From Eutypa lata (Eukaryota > Ascomycota > Sordariomycetes > Xylariales > Diatrypaceae), in contig JAKULF010000007.1 in NCBI GenBank assembly GCA_022661535.1, forward strand, positions 4,092,001-4,156,000: a stretch of DNA of 64,000 bases, in the 5' to 3' direction. The position numbers and the translations under genes are program-made. The notes under the pieces are model-generated. The model saw only the letters and a program-made list of their open reading frames with translations. It had not been told where the DNA came from and made no database searches. Positions within the stretch are counted from its first letter, which is position 1. Every line of letters starts with the position of its first letter. Positions 50,296 through 61,760 of the stretch are shown piece by piece.

Positions 50296-53200
50296 AGGCT
50301 GGCGCAAGGGACGGACAACAGAGCAGAGTCGCAATGATTCCGTGTATAGATAGAAAGAGAGAGAAAGGGGCGCATAGGCTTGCAGCTCGTGGCATGTGTT
50401 GCAGTAGTAATCCTCATCACGAGAGCCGAGCCGACCTGTAGTGTAACGATAAGAGTACCCTTTCAGAACTACTCGCTTCTACCTTTTTTTATTTTATAAA
50501 CAGCTGCCACGCCACGCGGTAATGTGAGATGCCGCCCGCGATAAACCATTGTAGCTGCTTAGGTATGCATGCAATCTTCTGTGACCTTATGTAACCAACC
50601 TACCATCGAGTGAAGATCATTGTGTCTTTGTGTGTGGGTGGGTGGGTGGATGGGTGGGTGTATCACAACGCCTAATGAGCCACTCATGTAGTTATATCTT
50701 GACGCGGGGTGGCTGTCTCGTTGCAGATACGACGGGACCATATGCAGTTATTAGACGCGGTTGATAGCAGATCCTTCCGCCAAGAGAGAGAGGAGAGAGA
50801 AAAAAAAACCCAAGTGATCATCATCACTATAGTCATCGGCATCGACATCGACATCATCGGTGACACCACCATCATCAGTGTATCCGGGAGAGAGAGGAAC
50901 CGAGGCCAATACCGAGAAGAAAGGGAATTGGTGGCGATGCAGTTATTGGCGCGCTGTGTTGGCGCTCGAAATAGAATCAAGCTTAGGTGCTTTTGCTTGA
51001 TGAGACTATAATCAGGGCAGCGAGCGGTTAAGTTGGAATTCAACCTGCATGAGCATTCTTTTAAAATAAAATAGAAGGCACTTTTTTAGTGATCCGTAAA
51101 GGGCCAAGAAGCCTCTTAGATCTATCTCGTGTCAGAGAGCTCTCTAAGCAATCTCTTGGAGATTATGGGAATATGACGGGTTTGGATCTTATCAGTATTA
51201 TGCTTATACTACCGCGGCCGTTCGGCATAGTCATCACCGTCAATGGAACGGAACACCCACTATTAGACGCGGTCCCGTACGGCGGCATTGGGGAAAAAAA
51301 GAATAGCCTACCTGCTGCCCACTAGATATGAGTGGGATTTGTAAAACTGAATGGCCGACCAAGCGCAATAGATCCGGAGAGAAGGATTTCGCATGTAACT
51401 ACATGGCGCAGCCTACATACTTATTTACATTAAGCATGCTCATTGGCCCCCAAGAATAACCTCCTGCAGGTTGGTAGACAGGGTATAGACACATGGGATG
51501 TCTATCAATGTAGGCATCTATCATGCATTACCACCCATCCAGGTGCAGTGCAGTGTCGATGTCAGCGTTTCATTGGCGGTTCATGTGTCGGTTTATTAGA
51601 AAGGGGAGGGATGGCGGATGGACAGCTGAGATAAGTTTCTTACTCCACGTTTTCTCCCCCCAACGCACACATACAGTACATACCTACATGCATGCATGTC
51701 ATGCCTGCCTGCTTGCCTTCCAAGGTTTTACTCTTACATACGTACCGTACGTACCTACATGTTCTATGGGATTGTCCATTCTCTGGCCCCCAGGCACTAC
51801 TACCGGATTGCCATGTGCGCATGTATTCTAGATAGCCGTCCGTCTGTCGAGGTGATCCACAAGATGGGGAAGAACTGCTCCCAGCCTCGAGCTTGATTGA
51901 CCAGACAAGCTAATTAGGAGCGAGGGACGTCCCGTAGGAACCGAACTTTCGGACCCCATTCATGAGGCTATCTTTCTCGGCTACATATCCATCTACCTAT
52001 GTAGTTATCGATCTATCTATCTATCTGCGTATAGACAAACACGCATACAGGAGGAGGTAAGTAAGCAGCTGGTTGGTATCATGCGAACACTTACTTCCAG
52101 TCACTTCGGGTATCAGCCGAGAAATGGAAAGCCCCAGGAACCGACAACGCATGGCCGCCACATTTCACACACAACCTTATTCTGAAACAAAGCAGGCTAT
52201 TGTTCTGCTTCAGATTCTCTGGGTGTTGGTTGCCTACCTGCATCCTCGGCCATTCAAACCTGGCAGACTACCACCCACCTGCCTACCAGCCTACCTCGTT
52301 ATACATACAGACGTAGTAGTTAACTTCCCCCCTTGTTTCCCCTGGGTTGCATTCACCGGATCGGGATCTACAAGGCTAGCCGGCGCCGCCGGTGGTGGGG
52401 GGGAAACAATCAAGTATTCGTGGCCAATAAATTCCTGTTGTTGATGGTACTTTTTTATGGGTACATGGGTAGGGAGTTAGTGTTATCATGGATGCTGGTG
52501 GTTATGTATCTCTTGAGACCTACACATGCATACCGACATGAGAAACACATGCTCATGCATACTTACCTGTGTAGGTATAACAGACATACAGATATGGATA
52601 CTCACGTACATATCTATACATAAACACGTGCATGCAGGTATGGGTCGACATGTACTCCATCGCTTGATTGCATAATAGCTGTACATGTAAGGTGTTATGT
52701 TATACCACACACATAGATGTGGTGGAGGTACACAATGTATGTATGTAGTTATGTTATGCAGGTTAAAAATAGGAACACTATTAGCAGCTGGGTGTCGCCT
52801 CGCCCCATAATTCAGAATGCCTGGTTCGCTTGTTTGAGCGCCAGGGCCACTTAAGCGCGTCCCAGGCCCACATATGCATTCAATTAATTCTATGTCGAGG
52901 TACATGTCCATGCGCCCCAAGTACATACGGTCTGTCGTCCCTGATGTCATTCATATAGAGAAAAGTAAGGTAGGTAATATTCGATGTTGCATAGTTAAAG
53001 AATTATGAACTGGCAATGATTAAATCTTTTGAAGATAACTAATTATGTACTGTGTTCCAGGTTTCAATTCTCTTCGGCAACTTTGGGAACGGCTGCTCCG
53101 CTACCACCAGCTTATTCGGCCGAGATATAGAAACATAGCACACAGTACGAAGTATAAGAACCTATTTTCGATATGAAGGATTAAAAAGAATATATTTCTT

Positions 53201-55272
53201 AATAATTGGCTTCAACTTGGTATACTTAAGTAGTTGAGCGTTGTATCGTATAGTTATGTAATAGCTAAACTACAATACTTCATAACCTAGCTGCAGTATT
53301 TACACACCGCAAGTTGAGGTTTTCCATACAAAATAACATTCTTTTATCAAAACATCATCGTCTCCAGATATTCCCCGCAAGGAGAGAGTGAAGTTTCAAA
53401 GTGCAAGGTTCCAGGTAGTTGAAAGAAATTAGTCATTAGTTTACTATGTAAATGATAATTAACCTCTTCTTCTTTCTATTCGTTGCCTCGATGTTAGATC
53501 GCTTCCGTGCAGGCTTCTATATAGGCTTCCACAACTAAGTTTCAAATTCATGCCTGCGTAGGTACTTGCTACTTACTACTCGTACGTAAACATTACCTCT
53601 TATTCAACGGGTTTCTCCTTTGTACTAGGTATTTGAATGGCATTAACTGACATATCAAGAACGTTTATTTCTAACGGTTCCTCGAAGATCATGTTTTACT
53701 TTACCCATCCTGCCGTTATATGTAAACATATCGAACGCCGTCGCTACTGGTGTGTTACACTGTATTCTTTCTTATTCTTTCTTATTTGATTCTGTATGTC
53801 AAGTCTGCTGTGATACCATACTATATTATGTAAAACCACACAGCCTACTTCGGCGGTGCATATCACTCTCTGCAGCTAGTAATACAATACAGTAGAAAAT
53901 GTTCCCTTTTCTACGGTATCTTTGGTGTATAGGCGTGCCCTTCTGACTAACAGTTAGTTAACCCCATGCGGCCGGCAAGCACCGCATCGCGAGCGCTAAC
54001 CTGCGCCTCCGCGCCTCCAACGCCTCCACTCTTGTCAGATCAGCACTACCCACAACTTGGGTACGATTCACTAACCATTATCCAACTTATGTACCTGTCT
54101 CTTCTCTGTCTTTTTTCTTGCAAAATCGGTCAATACGGCTCTTAAAACAAAACATGGGAATACCATGGTAGTGCATTTTAGCATCAAATACGTTTACCTG
54201 TTCAAGGTAAGCTGAGCTTGGTATATTCAACGCTATGTATGATGTTGTGCCTACTATGTAAGGGGTAGGTAACCTGTATGTACAATGCATACCTATGTCG
54301 CTCTACATCAATACACGAACACCAGTTAGTTTACCCCAATTTAGATTGTATATGTATGAGTGTACGGATTTGAGTTTGAGTGTGTAATTATGTGATTGAC
54401 TTAAGGCTATAATAGATACCTTTGTCTACCGTGATAGAATAGTTCTCGTGTCAAAAATAGTCTTCACCGCAACCCATAGACGAAGACGTACCTAGCAGCG
54501 GATGTAGGTAGGGTAGTATAGCCTTAGGGCACCAGCTGGGCACTTCACTACATGTAGAGAGGGGATGGGTGGTAGTCGCTCACTTTCTAATTTTGGCACA
54601 CCACGCGATCCAATCCGCCGGGTGCGGGACTGCGCCTATTGTCAGGGTATACGGTACACGGTACACGGTACACTTGCATAACTACATTCAAACAACTTAC
54701 ATCCAGAAATCATCTCACTGGACCATAGTGGATGTCTTGGCCTGTTCTCAGTACCAAAAACGGACAGCGAGAAAGAGAAACCACGAGGTCCAGCTCCACT
54801 CTGGCATATAGTCCATATGTATAGCTGCGGCGCTGTACTCAGCCTGCTCCAGGTGCTGTCCAGGGTAGTCAATACGGTAGTCTCGAGAGCAGATAGTATG
54901 GCAGCCCTTAGTATTCGTAACCTCTTCGAAGGAGCGAGTACCTTGCATGTTGCCGCTTCTTTCAAACCCATGCACATGTGCTTTCCAGCTGACAGGGGTC
55001 TCTCACGAGAGAGATCCCCTTCGTCAATGGAAATTCATGGCTGCCTTTTCTCTCTATCTCAGGGACACGGCGGGAAACGGGCTGTGGACTTATCTCACAC
55101 CTTTTTTATTTATTGTTATTTTTATTATTGTTCTTTTTCCTTAGTTATCTCATCTTTCTTATTCATGACGTTGCGCGCGCCTCTCCGGCTTCTACCCATC
55201 CGAATATAGCAATGCCGCTCAGCCTGCTTGTTCGTTCCATCGCAGCAGAGACGGAGACGCTTTCCCTTTTCC

Positions 55273-55308
55273 CCAGACCCAGACCAAGACCTAGACCCAG
55301 ACCCAGAC
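55273..55308 (+). repeat. Imperfect CCAGAC hexamer repeat in the probable 5' leader of the C2H2 regulator
   Basis: About six imperfect units of CCAGAC/CAAGAC lie some 230 bp before the start codon of the gene at 55531. They are pyrimidine-rich on one strand, as is common in fungal leaders. Confidence 0.75.
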
Positions 55309-55530
55309 AAACTCTATCGTGCCGAATCTACTGCCGTCCGCGGGAAGGCTGAGAGATCTCCCGTCGAGCCTTCTTTTACGCCAACACCCATGTCACTGTA
55401 GTCTTGTCGTCTTACCCTGCTTCATGGTTATTTACATCACTCGACTCTTTATTTATCGGGGGGTAGCTTTCAGCAGCCGGGCTGTGTTTCTAACTTTGTC
55501 GCTTCCATTTTTGAATCGACCATAATAACT

Positions 55531-58500
55531 ATGGCTAGCCTTAAATTTATTATGGACATGGACGATGACCCGGAACCTCCTCCCCAGACGAATAAAAGGG
55601 ATGGTGATGGCGCTACCGCTTCGGCATTGAGTCGAGACCCTGACTCTACCCGCCCGGCATTGTCAAGCTACGCAAATACACAGGAGGAACGCAATAGACT
55701 AACATCAGCCTCATCATCCTCTACAAGACGGCGTGGGCCTTCAAATATACCTTCAAGGTCGTCTACCCCAGCGCCGTCTCCATCGTCGTCCTCGACACGC
55801 CCCGCCCTTGCACGCCAACAAAGCACAGACAGCACCGACTCCATGGACCCTACCGGCTACGGGGGTCAAGGGCAGAGTTCAAGCATGGCGCCTTCGAATG
55901 TCCCCATTCGACCTTTAGTGTCCGGGTCCGGCTCAGAGACTCCAGTCAGGTTAACCCCAATCACGGGTCGTGTGAGCAGGGCGAAGAAGGGCATGCCTGT
56001 CCATGTTTGCGAGCTATGCAGACCACCCAAGGTACGAGTTCTATCACATGACTATCATCTAGGCGAGTCATCCAACTAACAGGTGAAATAGACCTTCACA
56101 AGAGCAGAACATCTCAGGTACGGAGGCTTCTTTCTAAGTAGGGCAAAATGAATTAAGACACTGACTGAAGTGTGATGTGTAGGCGCCATCAACTAAGCCA
56201 TAAGACACCTGGATATCCTTGCAATTGGCCTGGCTGTGATCGGGCTTTTCATCGCCCTGACCTCCTTGCTCGCCATGCTCAGAGACAGTGAGAAACAACG
56301 ATGAAATGGGTACAGAAAGGACGGTGCTAACTCGAATGTAGTGAACAAGAAGACAAAGGGAAGGGTTCCTCTGATGGCCAAGGTATCCGGCGGGATTCCA
56401 CGACTTCGACAGAAGGCTACAGTATGAATCCAATGGCGCAAGTCCACTCACCAATGCTTGGGGGTCCTCATACGGGAGCAGCAATGAACACGTCTCCCGG
56501 AATGTCCGGCTCAGCCTACTCCAGCCATATCTCTCCCTATCCGATGTCTAATCCGGGGAGCGGTCGTGGGCAAACACCAATGTCGCCATCGCAAAACCCC
56601 GGCCAACATGAGAGGGAACAGGCAGACCCCAGTGGCCCATCAGATTCGGGCTACGTCTTAGCCTCCAGTTCGCAAATGTCTTCTATCATGGGTAGTTCAA
56701 GCTATGTTGGCTCTTCGATGCCGGCTGCCGATTTCGGCCTCGGGTTCGACCAGCCGCGTACGACATCCGTCGACTACCCCATATACTTGGACTCTCAGGA
56801 CTTGCCCAGCTTGACAATACCCGAAAGCAGTGTCCCAGGACTCCTTGCATCAAGCGATGCTTCTCCTTGGCAATCGTCAGCCTCGGATAGCAACTTCTCC
56901 ACGCCCGACGAAGCCAACCGGGGGAACCTGATAAGGAGCTTCAATTCGCCAACCTCAGATTGGCCCGGCCATGGCATGTTAAACACGTACCCCACAAGCA
57001 CTTCGCAAGAAATTCGCAGATCCCCAAGCAGCCTAGATGCCATCTCAACCGCGCCTTCATACCTCAACCCATACTCGTCCTCCCCGCATTACGGCTCGAT
57101 GGTGGACGTGCACATGCGCTACCAAGACGAGCACGCCGCCATTATTGACAATGCACACCACCATCAGCCGTACTCCTCCCCTGTTCGTAGCTTATCCCCA
57201 CCGACCGTATTAGCAACCGCTCAAACGGCTGAAAATTTAGTCACCGCTTCCGTCCCGTTTCGTAGCACACCACTGGTAGGGCGCTTCAAGGGGGCGGCGC
57301 TATTGGGACCCCTATCTGGTGCCGCCGCCTCCTTGACGGCGTTCGGCCTGCCGCGGTCTGTGCGGAACGCCATCCCCGAGTATCTCGAACTATACTGGAA
57401 GCGCTGTGATACACTCTTTCCCCTGGTCCACCGCCGCGACGTGAACTCTTCTGACGAGCTGTTGCGTTGTTCCATGGCTGCCGTGGCTACACAATTTCTC
57501 CCAGGCAAGGAGGATCATATTATCGGCAACCAATTGCATGAATTTGCCTGGCACGAAGTGAAACGCGTAAGTTGACCTTCCATCCCCGTCGTCAACCAGC
57601 CTCCCTGCCGGTCCCTCTCTACGTGCCCTAGGAGTCAACCAGCTGAACAACAGGAATGTCATAGGTCCCCCAATGGAGCGTCCAAGTCATGCAAACGATC
57701 CTTCTCTGTGAGTTTTACGCACGGTTTCGTGGACGGAAAGTGGTGATCCGACCGTCACAGCAATTCCGGAATCTCTATTCGAGGGTGAGTGTCCCGCCTT
57801 TTTCTCCTATTGCTGCTCTCGTTAGTTTCCTCACGTATACTCTCTACTTCTATTTTTCAGGTTTTTCCTTTCTCTTATCTAGTTTTGTTTCATATATTAT
57901 TATAACTGCTGCTCTTGTCGCCCCTCCCTTGGCACCTGTACTCAACGTCTTTCTTCCGCACAGGTGGCCGAATCCCAGACTCCGACGGATCAAATACCCG
58001 CGGCCGCGACACGTGAGGAACGCTGGGACCGGTGGATTGAAGCCGAGTCGTATCGCAGGCTCTTGGCCTTCTGCTTTCTTTTGGATGTCCACGCATCCGT
58101 GTACCAAGAACAAACCCCTATCACGCAATTCTCAACACCGACACCCCCTATCCCCCTAATGCAGCACAACGATGATCTCTGGCGCGCGAAAACATCCGAG
58201 ATCTGGGACGACCGAATTCCCTCCCGGAAGGGGCCCGCGTATCTGGATCAGGTCACCTTGACGCCCAAAGCAACGGCTACCGCCCCACCCATGGACTGCG
58301 CCACGTACTTGGCTTCGGAATTTCTCCGTTTGCCGAAGCGGGCGGATGCGCCGTTGCTGAATCTCTCGGCCGAGGTCGATCGCCCCTCAATAGAACGCAT
58401 ACGCAGCCTCTTTCCCAGCTCTCCGGCTGCCAACACCTACCTGGCTCTGCACTACACGCCTCTCCAGGACTTGCTCGCCGTCAGCGGCGACAGCTGGCTC

Positions 58501-59169
58501 TTCACGCAGAAGGTGCTGCCCGCGGAAAACTTCCAGCAGCGCCAGAAGCGGCTCAAACGGTGGAGCAGCAGCCAGCACGCCGGTGCCGCCGCGGGATTCG
58601 CCGCTAAGGCATTGCTCTATTTCTTTGATCTTAACACCACAACTACCACCACTACTACATCTACATCTACATCTACATCTACATCTACTACTATTAATGA
58701 TGACGAAGGCACGGATAGATCCACAGTTTCGGATACTCTTGATGACGGGGAGGACACCTGTGTACGAAGCTACGACAACATTTCGGATTATTGGTCAATG
58801 TACGTTTGCGCGCTCATATGCTGGGCGATTAGCCACCACGCCCCGAGGAAGGCCGCGGCCGGGGCGGGTGGCGCTGCCACCAGCATTGTTTCCCCTTCTG
58901 GTAATATTAATGCTGTGGAAAAGAAGGGAGGCGAAGGAAAAGGGAATGGGAAAGAAGGACATGGCGCTTTGGAATGGCTTCGGACGGTGGCGGGTCTTGA
59001 CCCGGGCGACGTATTAGAAGCAAGGGGTCGGATGGAAACGATAGGCGTCGTTGGCATGGTGAGGAAACGACTTGAGGGCGAAGCTGTCGGAAACAAGAGC
59101 AAGTTGCTCGTTGATGCTCTTGGGGTGCTGAAGAAACTCGAGGAGGGGATCAACCGGAAGTGGTTTTGA
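55531..59169 (+). CDS. C2H2 zinc-finger plus fungal-specific domain transcription factor, 6 exons
   Basis: Exons are 55531-56031, 56092-56117 (26 nt), 56183-56287, 56342-57566, 57665-57784 and 57964-59169, giving 1060 residues. The N-terminus is Ser/Pro-rich and disordered. Two C2H2 fingers follow: C160-x2-C163-x14-H178-x3-H182, which is slightly wide, and C189-x4-C194-x12-H207-x3-H211, which is canonical. The last His codon is split by intron 3. A Ser/Tyr-rich middle leads to the fungal-specific transcription factor domain from about 570 (YLELYWKRCDTLFPLVHRRD; VMQTILLCEFYARFRGRKVV; RWIEAESYRRLLAFCFLLDV). The combination of C2H2 fingers with this domain is typical of large Pezizomycotina regulators. 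A (Thr-Ser)n run sits near 870-882. The regulated genes are not deducible. Every junction is in frame, but the exact splice sites are inferred. Confidence 0.88.
58655..58689 (+). repeat. In-frame ACATCT hexamer repeat encoding Thr-Ser
   Basis: At least five exact ACATCT units in the last exon of the C2H2 regulator encode alternating Thr and Ser after a Thr run. Exact units suggest recent expansion, so length polymorphism between strains is likely. Confidence 0.88.
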
Positions 59170-60108
59170 ACATCCTTAAGTCCGCATCGGGAAGAGATGG
59201 ATCAGCTTCAACGGAACGAAAAGAGGGAGCAGGGACGACGAAGTGGGCGGAAATGTTTTCTTTTTCATTTCTTCGGATGTTATTTTCTTTTACACCCCCT
59301 TTTCCCCCCCTTTCTCTTTATTCTTTTTATATTCTTCTTCTTCTCTTCGAGTCACTCGTTTGTCTCTCTTATATGATTTCAGATTTTCCATACTTTCTCT
59401 TTCCTTTTTTTCTTCTTCTTCTCTCCATCTGCTGCATTTCTAGACGCATATAAATGGGAAGCGAAGCGAAATAACGTGTACACTAGTTTTCTACTTTCTA
59501 AAAACTAACGCATAGGAGACGACGGGGTTGTTGTTTGGCCTTTACCTACATGTATGCACGGAAGCAAAGCGAGCGAGCGAGCAAGCATGCGGCGTTATAG
59601 AGGCAGGTGGCACGGGTGTTGACAAGGTCGGGCGGGCTTGCATGGGAGGAATCTGTTTTTTATTTTCTTTCTTCTTTTTTTTTATAATTTCTATCCCCTT
59701 TTTTCTCTTTTTGCATATACGCATATACCTATACCACGCATGCATGGATGCTTCGATCGAGAAGACAAGACGACTGACGATAAAGGCAAATGGCAAACGG
59801 TGATTGATGTATAGATATGCTTTGTGATATCACAGAATAGTTATACTGTAGCATTGTAAGAGAGAGAAAATAGGAGAGAGAGAGATAGATAGAGAGATGA
59901 ATAACCACTGCTTACACTCCCTGCATTGCCTGGCTGATATAAATTATTAGAGTATGCGGGTATGACCCGCCTGTGAGGAGATAAACACTCGTCGAGTGTG
60001 TAAGTGATTAAGTAAAGGGCTCCAGCTTAATCGTGTATATAATTCCCCCCCTTCAAAGTTAGCTTAGGAATGAACACAGCCGTTGGTAAATAGTGGCATA
60101 AATATTAC
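59170..60108. other. Intergenic stretch downstream of the C2H2 regulator
   Basis: About 0.9 kb, pyrimidine-rich on the plus strand from about 59,260 to 59,430, then AT-rich with GAGA and GATA runs near 59,855-59,900. It likely holds the 3' end of the regulator gene. No gene is supported; the open frames at 59160-59803 are low-complexity. Confidence 0.55.
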
Positions 60109-60110
60109 TA

Positions 60111-60396
60111 CACTCAACCCCCTGAATTCTTAGCAGTGGGTCAGGTTGCTCCTACATATCAGCTACTTAATTCCTTGGATAATATATGTACCTATCGAAG
60201 TATTATTTAACTTCAAATTGTCCAGAGAAAGAGAAGAACCAAAGGAAATCATAGCCTGAAGGCATAAGGGAACCTCGAAGCCTTTTATAATGGTACATGA
60301 AACAATGTTTGTCTCATCAAAGCTATACATCCAATCACAAGTCTTCTATAAGTATGATCTACCTGATCCACTGCTAATAATTCAGGGGGTTGAGTG
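60111..60396 (-). mobile_element. 286-bp non-autonomous Tc1/mariner-superfamily (Fot1/pogo-like) element with 35-bp TIRs
   Basis: The left end (60111-60145) begins CACTCAACCCCCTGAATTCT and the reverse complement of the right end (60362-60396) matches it at 33 of 35 positions. Both ends are flanked by TA (60109-60110 and 60397-60398), the duplication typical of Tc1/mariner elements. On the minus strand a 51-codon open frame includes DWMYSFDET (about 60310-60335), which resembles the first catalytic Asp block (N-[FM]-D-E) of pogo/Fot1-type transposases. It therefore looks like an internally deleted transposon or MITE. One of the two TIR differences is a G-to-A transition, which could come from repeat-induced point mutation. 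The superfamily is inferred from the TA duplication and the FDET block. Confidence 0.75.
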
Positions 60397-61760
60397 TACC
60401 ATTCCACAGAATTGACCACACCTTGGCGTTAACAAGTTTGGGGTATTCTATGTCTCAAACTAAGCCTGGGTTGTTGACGTTACTATATATACACATGCCA
60501 ATACGGGTAGGCATGGCTTTGACTCAGCTCCGGCTTTAAGCGGGATGACTTGAATATAGTGCATTCAATTCTCGCTTGACTGTAAGACATGATCCGATCT
60601 CCCGGGCTCCATATAATGCTTGGTAGGCTTGTGCCTGTAAGTTCTCGGAGCTCTCCAACAGGTTAAAACCAAAAGGGAATGGGAATTTATATAAGCTCGT
60701 TATACTTACTACTAGTTATGCCATAGACGCAGATAACACAATCTTCAACAAAGGCAAGTTCATAAGGTCCCGTTGGAACCTTACCTACAACGTGCCCACC
60801 TGTAAGCCTACATATATCTATGCATGTCTCAAGGGTTGCGTCAATAGGCAATGTTGGGCCATATGTAAGTCATATCTATAGCAGAGGAGCAGCATCAATA
60901 TCAACCAATGGAAGCCCCTTTGGCGGGGGACTATCCGCTGTTATATCAAATATCGTGGTTCTAGACATGTGATTTTCTTTCTGTACGGAGTATCGTGCCT
61001 GCGTATAGATAGATAGACGCGCGGATCTTCGCACCACGTACATTTTATTATCTTTGACTCTGACCATTAGAGTAATGCTGCATAGAGAAGTCCAGGTTCC
61101 CTTACTTTAGCGTATGTATCTACCTCTTCTGAAGCGATTTAGGTATCAATACAGTAGTTAAGTAGTAAGCCGTACTAACTAGGTAGCTCCGAGATGCCGC
61201 TAAAGATATGAGACAGAAACCTCTTGAGGGTAACATTTTTGTTAACGTTGGGACGCTCGTAAAGCTCCTAAAAGCTCCATATTCACAAGCTTGCCAGTCT
61301 GTTGAAGTTTGATAGTAAAGTAGCGGTAAGGTAAGACGTGCAGTAATAAGACAGCAAATAATCCAATTTAGCGCCTATCCCCCGCAAGGGTGTCGAGGGC
61401 TCTTCAGGGCTAATAGACGGAAAAGGCAATAGCTCAGGCATCCTGTGGTATCGTTCCTAGACCAACCCAACCTCCCAACCCCACCTAGGAATAGACTGGC
61501 AATGGAATTGAATAGCAGTGTTAGTGCACTAGCGAAAAGCTCGATCCGTCCGGTTTTTTTTTTTTTTTTTGGGAGCTTTCATATTCCATCTACTTCCGCC
61601 TTTCGCAACGACCGAGAGAGAATCTTCCTTCATTCCTCATCTCGTGTCTTTCTTTTTTAAAAGCTTCTCACAAATCCCAACCGTACGGCAATTATCTCAT
61701 TGCATCTCCTACCAGGCCATTGGGTTGATTACTCCGGTTTCATTCTACCAACAGTAAATC
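60397..61760. other. Intergenic stretch and promoter of the glycogen-binding-domain gene
   Basis: About 1.4 kb. A 17-T run lies at 61554-61570 in the likely promoter or leader. Open frames (60876-61067 minus; 61445-61757 plus) have no family features. No RNA gene is seen. Confidence 0.5.
61554..61570 (+). repeat. 17-bp thymine homopolymer
   Basis: Uninterrupted T17, about 190 bp before the start codon at 61761. Poly(dA:dT) tracts of this kind are common in fungal promoters, where they exclude nucleosomes. Confidence 0.85.

Larger units (their letters stand above)
47827..55530. other. Long gene-free stretch, about 7.7 kb, rich in microsatellites
   Basis: No supported gene or RNA in either strand. 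Simple sequences include CTAG repeats near 47824-47840, a 15-G run at 50281-50295, GGGT repeats near 50635-50660, CATC/CGACATC runs near 50818-50860, three GGTACAC units near 54650-54675, and CCAGAC hexamers at 55273-55308 in the probable leader of the next gene. The rest (for example 52,950-54,300) is AT-rich. Scattered short open frames of under 160 codons show no family features. Confidence 0.5.
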
